The translations under genes and the position numbers were made by a program. A stretch of 64,000 bases of DNA from Cryobacterium sp. CG_9.6 (GTDB taxonomy: Bacteria; Actinomycetota; Actinomycetes; Actinomycetales; Microbacteriaceae), in assembly GCF_029893365.1 (NCBI RefSeq), contig NZ_JARXUZ010000001.1:372001-436000 (forward strand), written 5' to 3'. A model generated the notes under the pieces. That model was not told where the DNA came from, did not search any database, and saw only the letters and a program-made list of their open reading frames with translations. Numbering within the stretch: the stretch's first letter is position 1; each line of letters starts with the position of its first letter. Below, one piece after another: positions 1 through 6,592 of this stretch.

Positions 1-294
1 GTCGAGCTCGACGACTTCGAAGCTCTGCGCCGGGACACCGCCGCAACGATCCTCGACGTACGCAACCCCGGCGAGGTCGAGCAGGGCGCGATCCCGGGCT
101 CGCTGCGCATTCCCTTGGCCGAGCTGAGCCAGCGCCACGCCGAAGTGCCCGCCGGACCCGTGCTCATCCACTGTGCCAGCGGCTGGCGTTCGAGCGTCGC
201 CGCGAGTGCACTGCGGAATCTGGGCCATTCGGACGTCACCGACCTCATTGGCGGCTACAACGCATGGGCCGCCCAATACGCGGTGAAAGCCTGA
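1..294 (+). CDS. Rhodanese-domain protein, C-terminal part (cut by window edge)
   Basis: The frame is open from the first base and ends in TGA at 292-294, leaving 97 residues of a rhodanese domain. The segment ILDVRNPGEVEQG is the usual rhodanese start, and HCASGWRS carries the active-site Cys in a six-residue CxSGxRS-type loop. It ends with GGYNAWAAQ, the normal terminus of the fold. Rhodaneses carry persulfide sulfur on this Cys. The missing N-terminus could be another rhodanese domain or a metallo-beta-lactamase-fold persulfide dioxygenase; both fusions are common and the window cannot decide. It lies upstream of a second rhodanese and a CstR-type repressor, consistent with sulfide or persulfide handling. 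Confidence 0.85.
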   Translation, partial: VELDDFEALRRDTAATILDVRNPGEVEQGAIPGSLRIPLAELSQRHAEVPAGPVLIHCASGWRSSVAASALRNLGHSDVTDLIGGYNAWAAQYAVKA

Positions 295-357
295 TAGAAA
301 AGACGCCGCCGCCGAACACTTAACCAACGCTGGCTTCACGGCAGACACGATTGTCAG

Positions 358-380
358 AGGCCTGCCCCAGGGGCAGGCCT
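358..380. terminator. GC-rich palindrome after the first rhodanese
   Basis: AGGCCTGCCCC at 358-368 and GGGGCAGGCCT at 370-380 form a perfect 11-bp inverted repeat. There is no T-run, so it may be a weak or Rho-assisted terminator, or a processing hairpin. Confidence 0.4.
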
Positions 381-522
381 CCGGGCTGCCCGGCATTGCT
401 CCGCTCCCGCACCAAACTGAAACGGATCCACTATCTCTGACACCACGCACACCGTCAACCCCTCCCCAGCACCAATTGGGGCAGACGAATTCCATCAGTG
501 GGTTCTCCATCATGACGACCTG

Positions 523-1035
523 ATGATCATCGATGTGAGGGACGGTTCGGAGTTTGAAACCCGGCATATCCGGGGTTCGTATCACGTGCCGCTCCACCTG
601 CTCAAAGAACACACGGAAGAGTTCGCGGCGCAGATGGCCCCCCGGGTGGTGCTGGTGTGCCAGTCGGGTCGACGCGCGGAAGAAGCGCGAAAGAATCTTG
701 ACGCAGCCGGCCTGAACGGTGCTCGGGTATTGACCGGTGGTGTGGCGGGCTATGCCGCCGCCGGCGGCGATATCACCAGCGGTCGCTCCACGTGGGCCAT
801 GGATCGACAGGTACGCATGACGGCCGGATGCCTGGTGTTGGCGAGCGTGCTGGCGGGGAGGTTCATCCATCCGCAGTTCCGTCTTCTCGCCGGCGTCATC
901 AGCGCCGGTCTCACGGTGTCGGCCGCCACCAACAGTTGCACGCTGGGGCGAATTCTGTCGTGGATGCCCTGGAACCGCCCGGTTTCCGAACCCACGAAGA
1001 GTGACATCCTCGCGCAGCTGGCGCCGCACGCATGA
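523..1035 (+). CDS. Rhodanese with YgaP-like (DUF2892) membrane tail
   Basis: Residues 1-80 form a rhodanese domain (IIDVRDGSEFETRHIRGS, then VCQSGRR with the catalytic Cys). The rest holds two hydrophobic helices ending in ILSWMPWNRP, as in the E. coli YgaP family of membrane-anchored rhodaneses. The ATG at 523 falls inside the first beta strand. The frame is open upstream to a TGA at 418-420 and would encode IGADEFHQWVLHHDDL, the expected missing N-terminus, but no ATG, GTG or TTG exists there, only ATT, ATC and CTG. The true start is therefore unclear. It overlaps the next gene by ATGA, indicating translational coupling with the TauE/SafE exporter. A role in delivering or detoxifying sulfane sulfur at the membrane is inferred. 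Confidence 0.82.
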   Translation: MIIDVRDGSEFETRHIRGSYHVPLHLLKEHTEEFAAQMAPRVVLVCQSGRRAEEARKNLDAAGLNGARVLTGGVAGYAAAGGDITSGRSTWAMDRQVRMTAGCLVLASVLAGRFIHPQFRLLAGVISAGLTVSAATNSCTLGRILSWMPWNRPVSEPTKSDILAQLAPHA

Positions 1036-1796
1036 TCGTGGCCGCGCTGCTTCTGGGAGTGATCGTGGGCGCGCTGCTCGGCCTGGTCGGCGGGGGCGGG
1101 TCAATCCTGGCCGTTCCGGCCTTGGTCTACGGTGTCGGGTTACCCCTCGAGGAGGCGATACCAACCTCGCTGATCGTCGTGGGAGCGGCGTCGGCGGTCG
1201 CCGTGCTTCCGCGGCTGCGCACCGGTGTGAACTGGCGTCTGGCCGGCATCATCGGCGCCGCCGGCATTCCTACCGCCTACCTCGGCACCCTCGTAAACCG
1301 ACTGGTTGACCCTCAGCTTCTGCTCGGCGCTTTTAGCGTGATCATGGTCATCGCCGGCGTGCGAATGTTCTTTGCCACCCCCGCCGCAACCGGCCCCTGT
1401 GCGCTGCCCGGCGGCGGAACCCGGTGGCGCAGTTGTCTGCCCCGTGCGCTGGCAACGGGCGCCGTGGTCGGGTTCCTGACTGGGCTGCTCGGCGTCGGCG
1501 GCGGGTTCCTGATCGTTCCGGCACTGGCCCTCGTGCTCGGACTCCCCATGGGCGTCACGATCGGCACGTCCCTCGTGATCATCGTCATCAATTCGGTCGC
1601 CGGCTTCAGCGCCCACCTGAGCGACGTGCAGATCGACTGGGCCGTCACCGGCGCCTTCGCGGGCACCGCTATGCTGGCATCCCTAATCGCGGGCAGACTC
1701 AGCCGAAGACTCCCCGACCGCGTTCTCAAAACAAGCTTCGCGATCCTTGTGCTCTGCATCGCCGTGTACGTCGCGATTCGCGCCGTCGCCGGCTAG
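1032..1796 (+). CDS. TauE/SafE family sulfite/sulfur-anion exporter
   Basis: The 254-residue product has about eight hydrophobic segments and the internal duplication of TauE/SafE permeases: GLVGGGGSILAVPAL near residue 17 and GLLGVGGGFLIVPAL near residue 155. These glycine-rich repeats are diagnostic. Members export sulfite, sulfoacetate or related anions. The ATG overlaps the stop of the upstream rhodanese (ATGA), so the two are probably made together. The gene converges with the CstR-like repressor, 15 bases away. Rhodanese, exporter and CstR-type repressor together match known persulfide-responsive cst-type clusters; the substrate is inferred. Confidence 0.88.
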   Translation: MIVAALLLGVIVGALLGLVGGGGSILAVPALVYGVGLPLEEAIPTSLIVVGAASAVAVLPRLRTGVNWRLAGIIGAAGIPTAYLGTLVNRLVDPQLLLGAFSVIMVIAGVRMFFATPAATGPCALPGGGTRWRSCLPRALATGAVVGFLTGLLGVGGGFLIVPALALVLGLPMGVTIGTSLVIIVINSVAGFSAHLSDVQIDWAVTGAFAGTAMLASLIAGRLSRRLPDRVLKTSFAILVLCIAVYVAIRAVAG

Positions 1797-1811
1797 CTCT
1801 CGCGAATGGGG

Positions 1812-2102
1812 TCAGGCGAGGGACAGGAAAAGCTTTTCAAGCTCATTGACGCTGAGCTGCTTGGTTCCTCCATCCGCGCCGTTATCGATGAGGCACTCCT
1901 TCATCGCCGACGAGATGATCGTGAACCCTGCCCGGTCAATGGCACTCGAGACAGCAGCCAGCTGGGTGACCACGGCACGACAATCAGCGCCGGACTCAAC
2001 GGCTGTGATGACGGCGCCGAGTTGCCCCTGCGCGCGCTTGAGTCGATTGAGGGTCTTGCGCAGGTCGTCGCTGGAGTGGGTCGCGGGTTCGGTGATCCCC
2101 AT
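1812..2102 (-). CDS. cstR: CstR-type persulfide-sensing repressor (CsoR/RcnR family)
   Basis: The 96-residue all-helical protein belongs to the CsoR/RcnR family (DLRKTLNRLKRAQGQL near residues 13-28). Cys41 and Cys70 are 29 residues apart, the spacing of the paired thiols in CsoR and CstR. Copper sensors have a His four residues before the second Cys; here that position is Ala66. The His-less pair points to a CstR-like protein that forms di- or trisulfide links with persulfides rather than binding Cu(I). A perfect operator of the family sits at 2157-2174, between this gene and the divergent membrane-protein genes. Surrounding rhodaneses support the assignment. The start ATG at 2102 gives the normal family length. 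Confidence 0.85.
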   Translation of the reverse strand: MGITEPATHSSDDLRKTLNRLKRAQGQLGAVITAVESGADCRAVVTQLAAVSSAIDRAGFTIISSAMKECLIDNGADGGTKQLSVNELEKLFLSLA

Positions 2103-2156
2103 GAGGGTGTGCTCCTGTTCGTAAGCGGATGCGAGGCTGGTTTTGTCTAAGACCAG

Positions 2157-2174
2157 GATACCCCTTAGGGTATC
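2157..2174. promoter_or_regulatory. CsoR/CstR operator
   Basis: GATACCC at 2157-2163 and GGGTATC at 2168-2174 form a perfect inverted repeat around CTTA, the GATACCC-N4-GGGTATC layout typical of CsoR/CstR operators. It lies in the divergent region between cstR and the membrane gene at 2234. On the minus strand it sits between a possible TTGAAT and TATCCT, so the bound repressor would block its own promoter. Confidence 0.8.
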
Positions 2175-2233
2175 AGTATATTCAAATATGGCAGCAAGCG
2201 TTTCGCGATGAAAAGTAAATGAGGGCTATTCGA

Positions 2234-2794
2234 ATGCGTGACCAGCGCACCAGCAGGGACGAATCATCACGGCGTGCCCCTTGGCGCGGCAAGCTGGCCG
2301 GGCTCGGCGGGGACCTGCGTCGCTGGCCCTCTCGCCGCTGGTGGGTTGCCCTGGCGACGGCATTGTTTACGGTGGTCTTCATTGCCATTCCGACGGACTT
2401 GATTGACACGCCATTCTTTTCGCGACAGATCCCGCCGACCGCCTGGTCGTGGCCGGTGCTCACCCTCAGCGCGGTCTTGACGGGCATGGTCACTGCCACC
2501 TATGTGGCGCACCCGGAAGGCGCCCTGCCCAGTAGGGCGGCCGGACGATTGGGGATGGCCGGTTGGCTGGTGACGTTCTTCGCGGTGGGATGCCCCGTCT
2601 GCAACAAACTGGTTCTCCTCGCTCTCGGCACAACCGGAGCGATGCAATTCTTCGAGCCGGTCCAGTCGTATCTGGCCGCCGCGTCGATCGTCTTGCTCGG
2701 CTGGGCTCTCTATGCGCGCATGACTCGAGAAAATTCTTGCGGTCTTCCCGCTCGGACCACTGCCGCGACGGAAGTCCTTGATCGTGTTCTCTGA
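2234..2794 (+). CDS. Membrane protein with GCPVCNK motif
   Basis: I do not recognise a characterised family. The product has about four membrane segments after an Arg-rich N-terminus. The motif AVGCPVCNKLV lies in the third hydrophobic segment, so a CxxC pair is buried near the membrane surface and could be redox- or metal-active. I chose the ATG at 2234 over the one at 2219 because GAGGG ends eight bases before it. The gene is first in the transcript leaving the CstR operator, so it is probably persulfide-induced. The next gene is a diverged paralogue: both share an RRW start, a TYVAHPEG or SYVETPIG element and an LLGWAL or LLIWAL last helix. Transport or thiol chemistry is only a guess. Confidence 0.72.
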   Translation: MRDQRTSRDESSRRAPWRGKLAGLGGDLRRWPSRRWWVALATALFTVVFIAIPTDLIDTPFFSRQIPPTAWSWPVLTLSAVLTGMVTATYVAHPEGALPSRAAGRLGMAGWLVTFFAVGCPVCNKLVLLALGTTGAMQFFEPVQSYLAAASIVLLGWALYARMTRENSCGLPARTTAATEVLDRVL

Positions 2795-3317
2795 CCTACA
2801 AACTTGGTCGACTCGACGCTGGATAATCACGGCCGCCGCAGCCGCAGCCGCGTTCATGGCTTTTGTAACCGGCTACGCGCCCCGGGCGGGCGACGCAGAC
2901 GGCGCCCTGTGGTGGACGGTCGCGGCCACCGCGCTCGGAGCGAGCTTGATCGGCTTGATCGTTGCCAGTTATGTCGAAACCCCCATCGGCGCCGACGCAA
3001 CTCTCTGCGACACACGGTGGCCAGCTCTGGGTCTGATCGCGCTGTATCTGACCACCGAAGTCCGCTCCCTCGACCCGATAGTGAGCGGTGCTGCGCGCCC
3101 GGCCCTGGCCGCCGCCGCCCTCGCCCTATTGATCTGGGCCCTGCGCGAAAGACTGGTCAGCGAACGCCGAGCCACCACCCGCCGCGAATCGTCAGAGTCC
3201 GCTGAGGGTGAGGTCTGCACTACCTGCATGCCCTTGTTCCCGCGCTCCCGGAAAGTCGGTCCCAGGCCGATCACACTGCCACCCACTCCACGCACCGGTC
3301 AGGATACCCAGCCATGA
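2778..3317 (+). CDS. Membrane protein, diverged tandem paralogue of the preceding gene
   Basis: This 179-residue membrane protein begins with TTG at 2778 (or GTG at 2784) and overlaps the previous stop by 17 bases, so translation is probably coupled. It repeats its neighbour's plan: TRRW before helix 1, IVASYVETPIGAD after helix 2, and LLIWALRERLV as last helix. The segment carrying GCPVCNK in the neighbour is shortened and has no Cys pair. A separate CTTC appears in the hydrophilic tail near residue 146. It may have lost the original activity or serve as a partner subunit. No known family was recognised. Confidence 0.65.
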   Translation: MIVFSDLQTWSTRRWIITAAAAAAAFMAFVTGYAPRAGDADGALWWTVAATALGASLIGLIVASYVETPIGADATLCDTRWPALGLIALYLTTEVRSLDPIVSGAARPALAAAALALLIWALRERLVSERRATTRRESSESAEGEVCTTCMPLFPRSRKVGPRPITLPPTPRTGQDTQP

Positions 3318-3568
3318 AGAAAACACTCACCGGCATCACAATCGCCGTGGCGGCACTGCTCAGCATGGTCGCCTGCGCGAGCCCCGCGCCTTCGCCCTCC
3401 ATCGCTGTCACCTCCAGTACGGTCGTCGTCGATGTGCGCACCGCTCCAGAGTATGTCGGTGGACACCTTCAGGACGCCGTCAATATTGACGTGCAATCCC
3501 CGGACTTTCCGCAACCGGCATCGGGCGCTTCGGATGGCTGCGCCCGTGGAATTAATTCCGCGATGTGA
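3314..3568 (+). pseudogene. Truncated rhodanese lipoprotein
   Basis: The N-terminus is a lipoprotein signal (MKKTLTGITIAVAALLSMVAC, lipobox Cys at residue 21), followed by the first half of a rhodanese domain (VVVDVRTAPEYVGGHLQDAVNIDV). After SPDF the frame loses resemblance to the family and stops at residue 84, before the catalytic CxxGxR loop should appear. Another frame (RNRHRALRM) may continue the domain briefly, suggesting a frameshift followed by decay. It would be an inactive secreted stub. The ATG overlaps the end of the upstream membrane gene, so it was probably the last gene of the CstR-controlled operon. Confidence 0.7.
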
Positions 3569-3647
3569 TGGAAAAGGGATCTGGCACGACCTCCGAGTCC
3601 CGCGCCAACAATGCGCATTAGGAATTACGTGAACTACCCGCAGTTCG

Positions 3648-3692
3648 ACCCCCTCACATCCCAGTGTTTTCAACGGATGGAGGGGGTTTTTT
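3648..3692 (+). terminator. Rho-independent terminator of the sulfur operon
   Basis: ACCCCCTCACATCC (from 3648) pairs with GGATGGAGGGGGT (3675-3687) with one bulge, followed by six T. A second hairpin, ATGTGGG/CCCACAT, follows at 3694-3720. Confidence 0.75.
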
Positions 3693-3719
3693 CATGTGGG
3701 AATGCTGGGTTTGCCCACA

Positions 3720-3933
3720 TTGTGTCCACATTTGAAATACTGGCGGTCTGATTCAACCCTTCAGCCAAACGATCAACCGTTGATGGCTTCAGTGGTACCG
3801 CCTCAAGCGCGATCTGTGCCAGATCATCAAGCGGTGATCCAAAACGGGCCAAGTCCCAATCGATGACCCCGGTGAGGTGGAATCCATCGTGAAGCGTGTT
3901 CCAAGGCCCGAGGTCTCCGTGGTTCACGAGCAT
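3720..3933 (-). pseudogene. Aminoglycoside phosphotransferase (APH) family fragment
   Basis: Read from 3933 downwards, the frame gives VNHGDLGPWNTL and VIDWDLARFGSPLDDLAQ. These match the catalytic HGDxxxxN loop and the metal-binding IDWD motif of APH/choline-kinase-fold phosphotransferases. The N-terminal ATP-binding lobe is missing: a TGA sits 11 codons upstream, after which similarity is lost, and the C-terminus fades into the terminator region near 3720. It is a remnant. The flanking stretch up to 4133 has no recognisable gene. Confidence 0.65.
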
Positions 3934-4133
3934 GCTGGGTCCGGCTGCCTCGGGTCCTCAAAGAAACCTGGTGCCAGGTGGGAGCACAAACCCCAGTTGC
4001 CAAACCTATCGAATGCGGGAACCTAGGCCGGCGGGGACAGCCGTTCGGTAAGTCCACTGCAGTCTCGGTGGAGATTCGGTGAGCGGATCCAGTGGCTCGC
4101 TTGTGGGTGACCCCGCACCAGTAGACTCGGCCC

Positions 4134-4280
4134 ATGTTTCAATACAATGCATTCGTGACGGTCTCTTTGATTGCGGCTCTAGCCGCCGTTGTCGTCCTGT
4201 TTTGGCTGGCAATCACAGCGATCCGGGCGCTCAACGTCTACATCGCAAAGAATCGCTCACCGCGCGCTGAGAAGGAGTAG
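4134..4280 (+). CDS. Small single-pass membrane protein (48 aa)
   Basis: The ATG at 4134 opens a 48-codon frame: a short polar N-terminus, one strong hydrophobic helix (VSLIAALAAVVVLFWLAI) and a basic tail ending NRSPRAEKE. The codon choice looks coding and the layout is that of a single-pass membrane peptide. I do not recognise the family. It lies just before the tRNA-Ser remnant and may be the last intact gene of the decayed segment. Confidence 0.5.
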   Translation: MFQYNAFVTVSLIAALAAVVVLFWLAITAIRALNVYIAKNRSPRAEKE

Positions 4281-4315
4281 ATGCTTTTTGCGTGCATGTG
4301 TGCGAATCGACAGGC

Positions 4316-4357
4316 TCTGAAGGGGACGGATCGTGGGTTCAAATTCCACCGTCTTCG
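4316..4357 (+). pseudogene. tRNA-Ser remnant (possible attachment-site scar)
   Basis: TCTGAAGGGGACGG at 4316-4329 resembles the D-loop to anticodon-stem part of actinobacterial tRNA-Ser. It is followed almost directly by a T-arm (GTGGG, TTCAAAT, TCCAC at 4333-4349), a 3' acceptor strand CGTCTTC and discriminator G at 4357. The 5' acceptor GAAGACG and the anticodon and variable arms are absent, so it cannot be a working tRNA. Such 3' fragments commonly mark ends of integrated elements; here that is inference. Confidence 0.5.
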
Positions 4358-4367
4358 CACAGCATCA

Positions 4368-4408
4368 CCCCTCACCTCCCCGTGTTTGCGGGAGATGAGG
4401 GGTTTTTT
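4368..4408. terminator. Rho-independent terminator
   Basis: CCCCTCACCTCCC (4368-4380) pairs with GGGAGATGAGGGG (4390-4402), followed by six T. It separates the tRNA remnant from the convergent minus-strand gene at 4430-4804. Confidence 0.8.
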
Positions 4409-4429
4409 AGGTGGGGGAGCGGTGCTGCT

Positions 4430-4804
4430 TTAGCCAGCGATGAGGGCGATGAGCAGGGCCACGTATACGACGATGAACACGGTCGGCGTCACGAATCGCA
4501 CCACGTTCACCCAGGGCGCCGCAGACACAATGCGTCGTGTCACGGCCGAGGTGCTGCCCAGTGCGCGCAGATCGGCGGTAACCGCCAGAGCCTCATTGGC
4601 GACATTGATCTGCACCAGTGCGCCGAGAATGCCAGAAGCCAGCAGTATTCCGGCCGCAGCGACCCGCACGCTGGGGTCTGTTGCGGCCAAGCCGAAGGTG
4701 AGGAAGCCCACCAGTGCGGCGAGCAGTAAAGTGGGGGCGACCTGAGACACGATGAGGTGCCAACGGCTCTTGATCCACAGGTTGACGAGCTCGGATTCAG
4801 TCAT
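4430..4804 (-). CDS. Small hypothetical membrane protein
   Basis: The start ATG at 4804 (MTESELVNLW) is preceded by GGGAG at a suitable distance; an upstream in-frame ATG lacks this. The 124-residue product has about four hydrophobic helices, with a loop ADLRALGSTSAVTRRIVSA between the second and third. No family was recognised. It is the last gene of the minus-strand group containing the heliorhodopsin, 102 bases downstream of it, so co-transcription is possible but unproven. Confidence 0.7.
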   Translation of the reverse strand: MTESELVNLWIKSRWHLIVSQVAPTLLLAALVGFLTFGLAATDPSVRVAAAGILLASGILGALVQINVANEALAVTADLRALGSTSAVTRRIVSAAPWVNVVRFVTPTVFIVVYVALLIALIAG

Positions 4805-4906
4805 GCGGTGCTCCCGTTCGGTCGTCGCGGACGGACGACAATACATCTATTCTCCTGCCTTCACACCCGTACAAAATGCCGACACCACTCACCTAGGACA
4901 AGTGAC

Positions 4907-5677
4907 TTACGTGACGCCGCCCGTTGTCGAAAGGATGCCCGCAACGACCTGCCACGCGAACGCCGCTTTGGTGACGAGACTGAGCAGAAGATAGCCACGC
5001 TCCTCGGTCGCGTACGTGCGCCCCGTGGGGATTTCCCGGAACCCGAGCCACTGGTTGACCCCGAAGGCAAAGAACAGCAGAAGCAGAGTGACGGTCAGCA
5101 GGCGTATCCAGACGGGCTGGTCGTATCCGCTTGTTGCTCCCGGAGCCAGAACGTGCAGGGCAATCACGCCCCACGGCACAATCCCCACGATGCTGCCGAC
5201 AATGAACGGCCGCAGCGTGCGGGCCGGAGTGCCGATCCGCTCCTGCAGCCACAGCAGAATGATCAGGGCCGACTGTACCGAGTAGATGAGGACGAGCGTG
5301 CCGGCATTGGTGATTCCGTTCAGCTGGGCGATGAGGAAGATCATGATCGACGAGCTGAGCGAGTACTCGATCCAGCGGATGGGGCTGCAGCGCTGAACGA
5401 TGGAGCGTTGATAGCGCGCGGCGAGCAGCGGTGACGCGATGAGGAGGTGGGTCACGGCCGGAAGCAGGAGAACGATCACCGCAGCGACGCCGATATTGAC
5501 GGAGCCAATTAGCAGGCTCTCGGGCTCTAGGCCTGTGTCCGGCGCCCCGGTCGGATACTCGACGGTCACCGGAAGAAGCAGGTGCAGAGCCTGGGTCACG
5601 ATCACGGCGACAACAATCGCCTGCACCAGGTGCAGCAGACCCATGATCAGGTTCAGGGTGCGAAGGTTCACGGGCAT
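4907..5677 (-). CDS. Heliorhodopsin
   Basis: The 256-residue, seven-helix protein carries heliorhodopsin hallmarks. RWIEYSLSSS near residues 101-110 has counterion Glu104, and SLVTKAAFAWQ near 233-243 has Lys237, the expected retinal Schiff-base lysine in helix 7. Heliorhodopsins are retinal proteins with inverted topology (N-terminus inside), slow photocycles and no ion pumping in most cases studied. The start ATG shares its A with the stop of the upstream DUF2256/DUF3253 gene (TGATG), so the frame and start are well defined; longer upstream starts lie inside that gene. The window has no carotenoid or retinal biosynthesis gene, so chromophore supply must come from elsewhere. Function here is unknown. 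Confidence 0.92.
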   Translation of the reverse strand: MPVNLRTLNLIMGLLHLVQAIVVAVIVTQALHLLLPVTVEYPTGAPDTGLEPESLLIGSVNIGVAAVIVLLLPAVTHLLIASPLLAARYQRSIVQRCSPIRWIEYSLSSSIMIFLIAQLNGITNAGTLVLIYSVQSALIILLWLQERIGTPARTLRPFIVGSIVGIVPWGVIALHVLAPGATSGYDQPVWIRLLTVTLLLLFFAFGVNQWLGFREIPTGRTYATEERGYLLLSLVTKAAFAWQVVAGILSTTGGVT

Positions 5678-6084
5678 CACTTTCGGGGTCGGCGCAGGCG
5701 GATCGGGCCCTTCGCCGTGGACGGGTCCACGACCGTGCCACCCTGCACAATCTGCAGTTGCCCGGCCGCAACCATGCGCCGAGCAGCTCGTCGAACCGGC
5801 TCCATCAGCTCCTGCCACGCCTCGCCGCCCACCATCCGGGCCACGTCGGCCGCATCAATCGATGAGTGCGCGGGTGTGGTGACGAGAAGACGAGCGATGG
5901 TGCTCTCCAGCTCCCGGTCGGTATCGTTCACACCGTGACGGCGACAGGCATCCGAGCAGTACTTCACGTTCGCCCAGTCGCGTGCCCATGCCGCCCGCCA
6001 GGTGATGCGCCGACCACACGACACGCAGGTGCGCTCCACGGGAGGGGCCTGCTCAAGGTCTGATGCGCGCTGTCGGTGTGCCAC
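5677..6084 (-). CDS. DUF2256-DUF3253 zinc-cluster protein coupled to heliorhodopsin
   Basis: From GTG at 6084 the product is 135 residues. Residues 17-50 match DUF2256: Cys20-x2-Cys23 and Cys43-x3-Cys47, with the ITWRAAWARDW spacer, a probable zinc site. Residues 50-130 match DUF3253, a small winged-helix-like domain (SIDAADVARMVGG, then PVRRAARRMVAAGQLQIVQGG). The fusion is common in actinobacteria and has no settled function. Its stop overlaps the heliorhodopsin start by one base, tying expression of the two together. A cytoplasmic partner or DNA-binding output for the photoreceptor is an attractive inference, nothing more. Longer starts up to 6201 exist, but homology begins near 6084. Confidence 0.85.
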   Translation of the reverse strand: MAHRQRASDLEQAPPVERTCVSCGRRITWRAAWARDWANVKYCSDACRRHGVNDTDRELESTIARLLVTTPAHSSIDAADVARMVGGEAWQELMEPVRRAARRMVAAGQLQIVQGGTVVDPSTAKGPIRLRRPRK

Positions 6085-6130
6085 GCTTCTATTCTGCTCC
6101 CACGACCTCGACGACGCGACTGGGGACGCT

Positions 6131-6409
6131 CTATTCGTCGAGGACCTGAATTCGGTGACGGTATTCCTCGGAGTCAAGCTCCCCTCGGGCGAAGCGCTCA
6201 TCCAGGAGCTGGCGTGCTGCGCTGCGTGCTGGCCGGTGCGACTCGACGGGGTACGACTCCACGGGCCGTTGACCGCCTGAATCCCGGTGCCCGTTACCCG
6301 GACTGAACGCCCGAACCGTCAGGATTGTCAGTAGCACCACGCCAGCGAGAAGGAGCAGCCCGATCGGCCACAGCCACCACATAAATCCCATGCCGTAATT
6401 TCCCCACAT
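6131..6409 (-). CDS. SHOCT-domain membrane protein
   Basis: AGGAGG lies five bases before the ATG at 6409 (two before the adjacent ATG at 6412). The product has a Trp- and Gly-rich start (MWGNYGMGFMWWLWPIG), one membrane helix and a C-terminal SHOCT domain (LLDERFARGELDSEEYRHRI), a short helical oligomerisation module. Such proteins are frequent in actinobacteria with no agreed function. It is 46 bases upstream of the DUF2256/DUF3253 gene on the same strand and is probably the first gene of the heliorhodopsin operon. Confidence 0.85.
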   Translation of the reverse strand: MWGNYGMGFMWWLWPIGLLLLAGVVLLTILTVRAFSPGNGHRDSGGQRPVESYPVESHRPARSAARQLLDERFARGELDSEEYRHRIQVLDE

Positions 6410-6592
6410 CATGGCCTCCTTCTCCATCTTTTGCGCACAGGTTACCCGCAAATCCCCGCCCGAGGTGAGATCTCGGCAAAACGACCGGCAAATTCGTGCT
6501 GATCGTCAGGATGCAGCAGATCATGAGTGGCAGGTCGTCTGCACCGCGGTTCGGCACCTAAAATTAGGGGTACACGAGGAGGTGGTGTTCCC

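Noticed and set aside
4300..4360. Intact tRNA or tmRNA gene
   Set aside because: Only a T-arm, a 3' acceptor strand and a D-loop-like piece exist; the 5' acceptor and anticodon arm are missing and no tag frame is seen.
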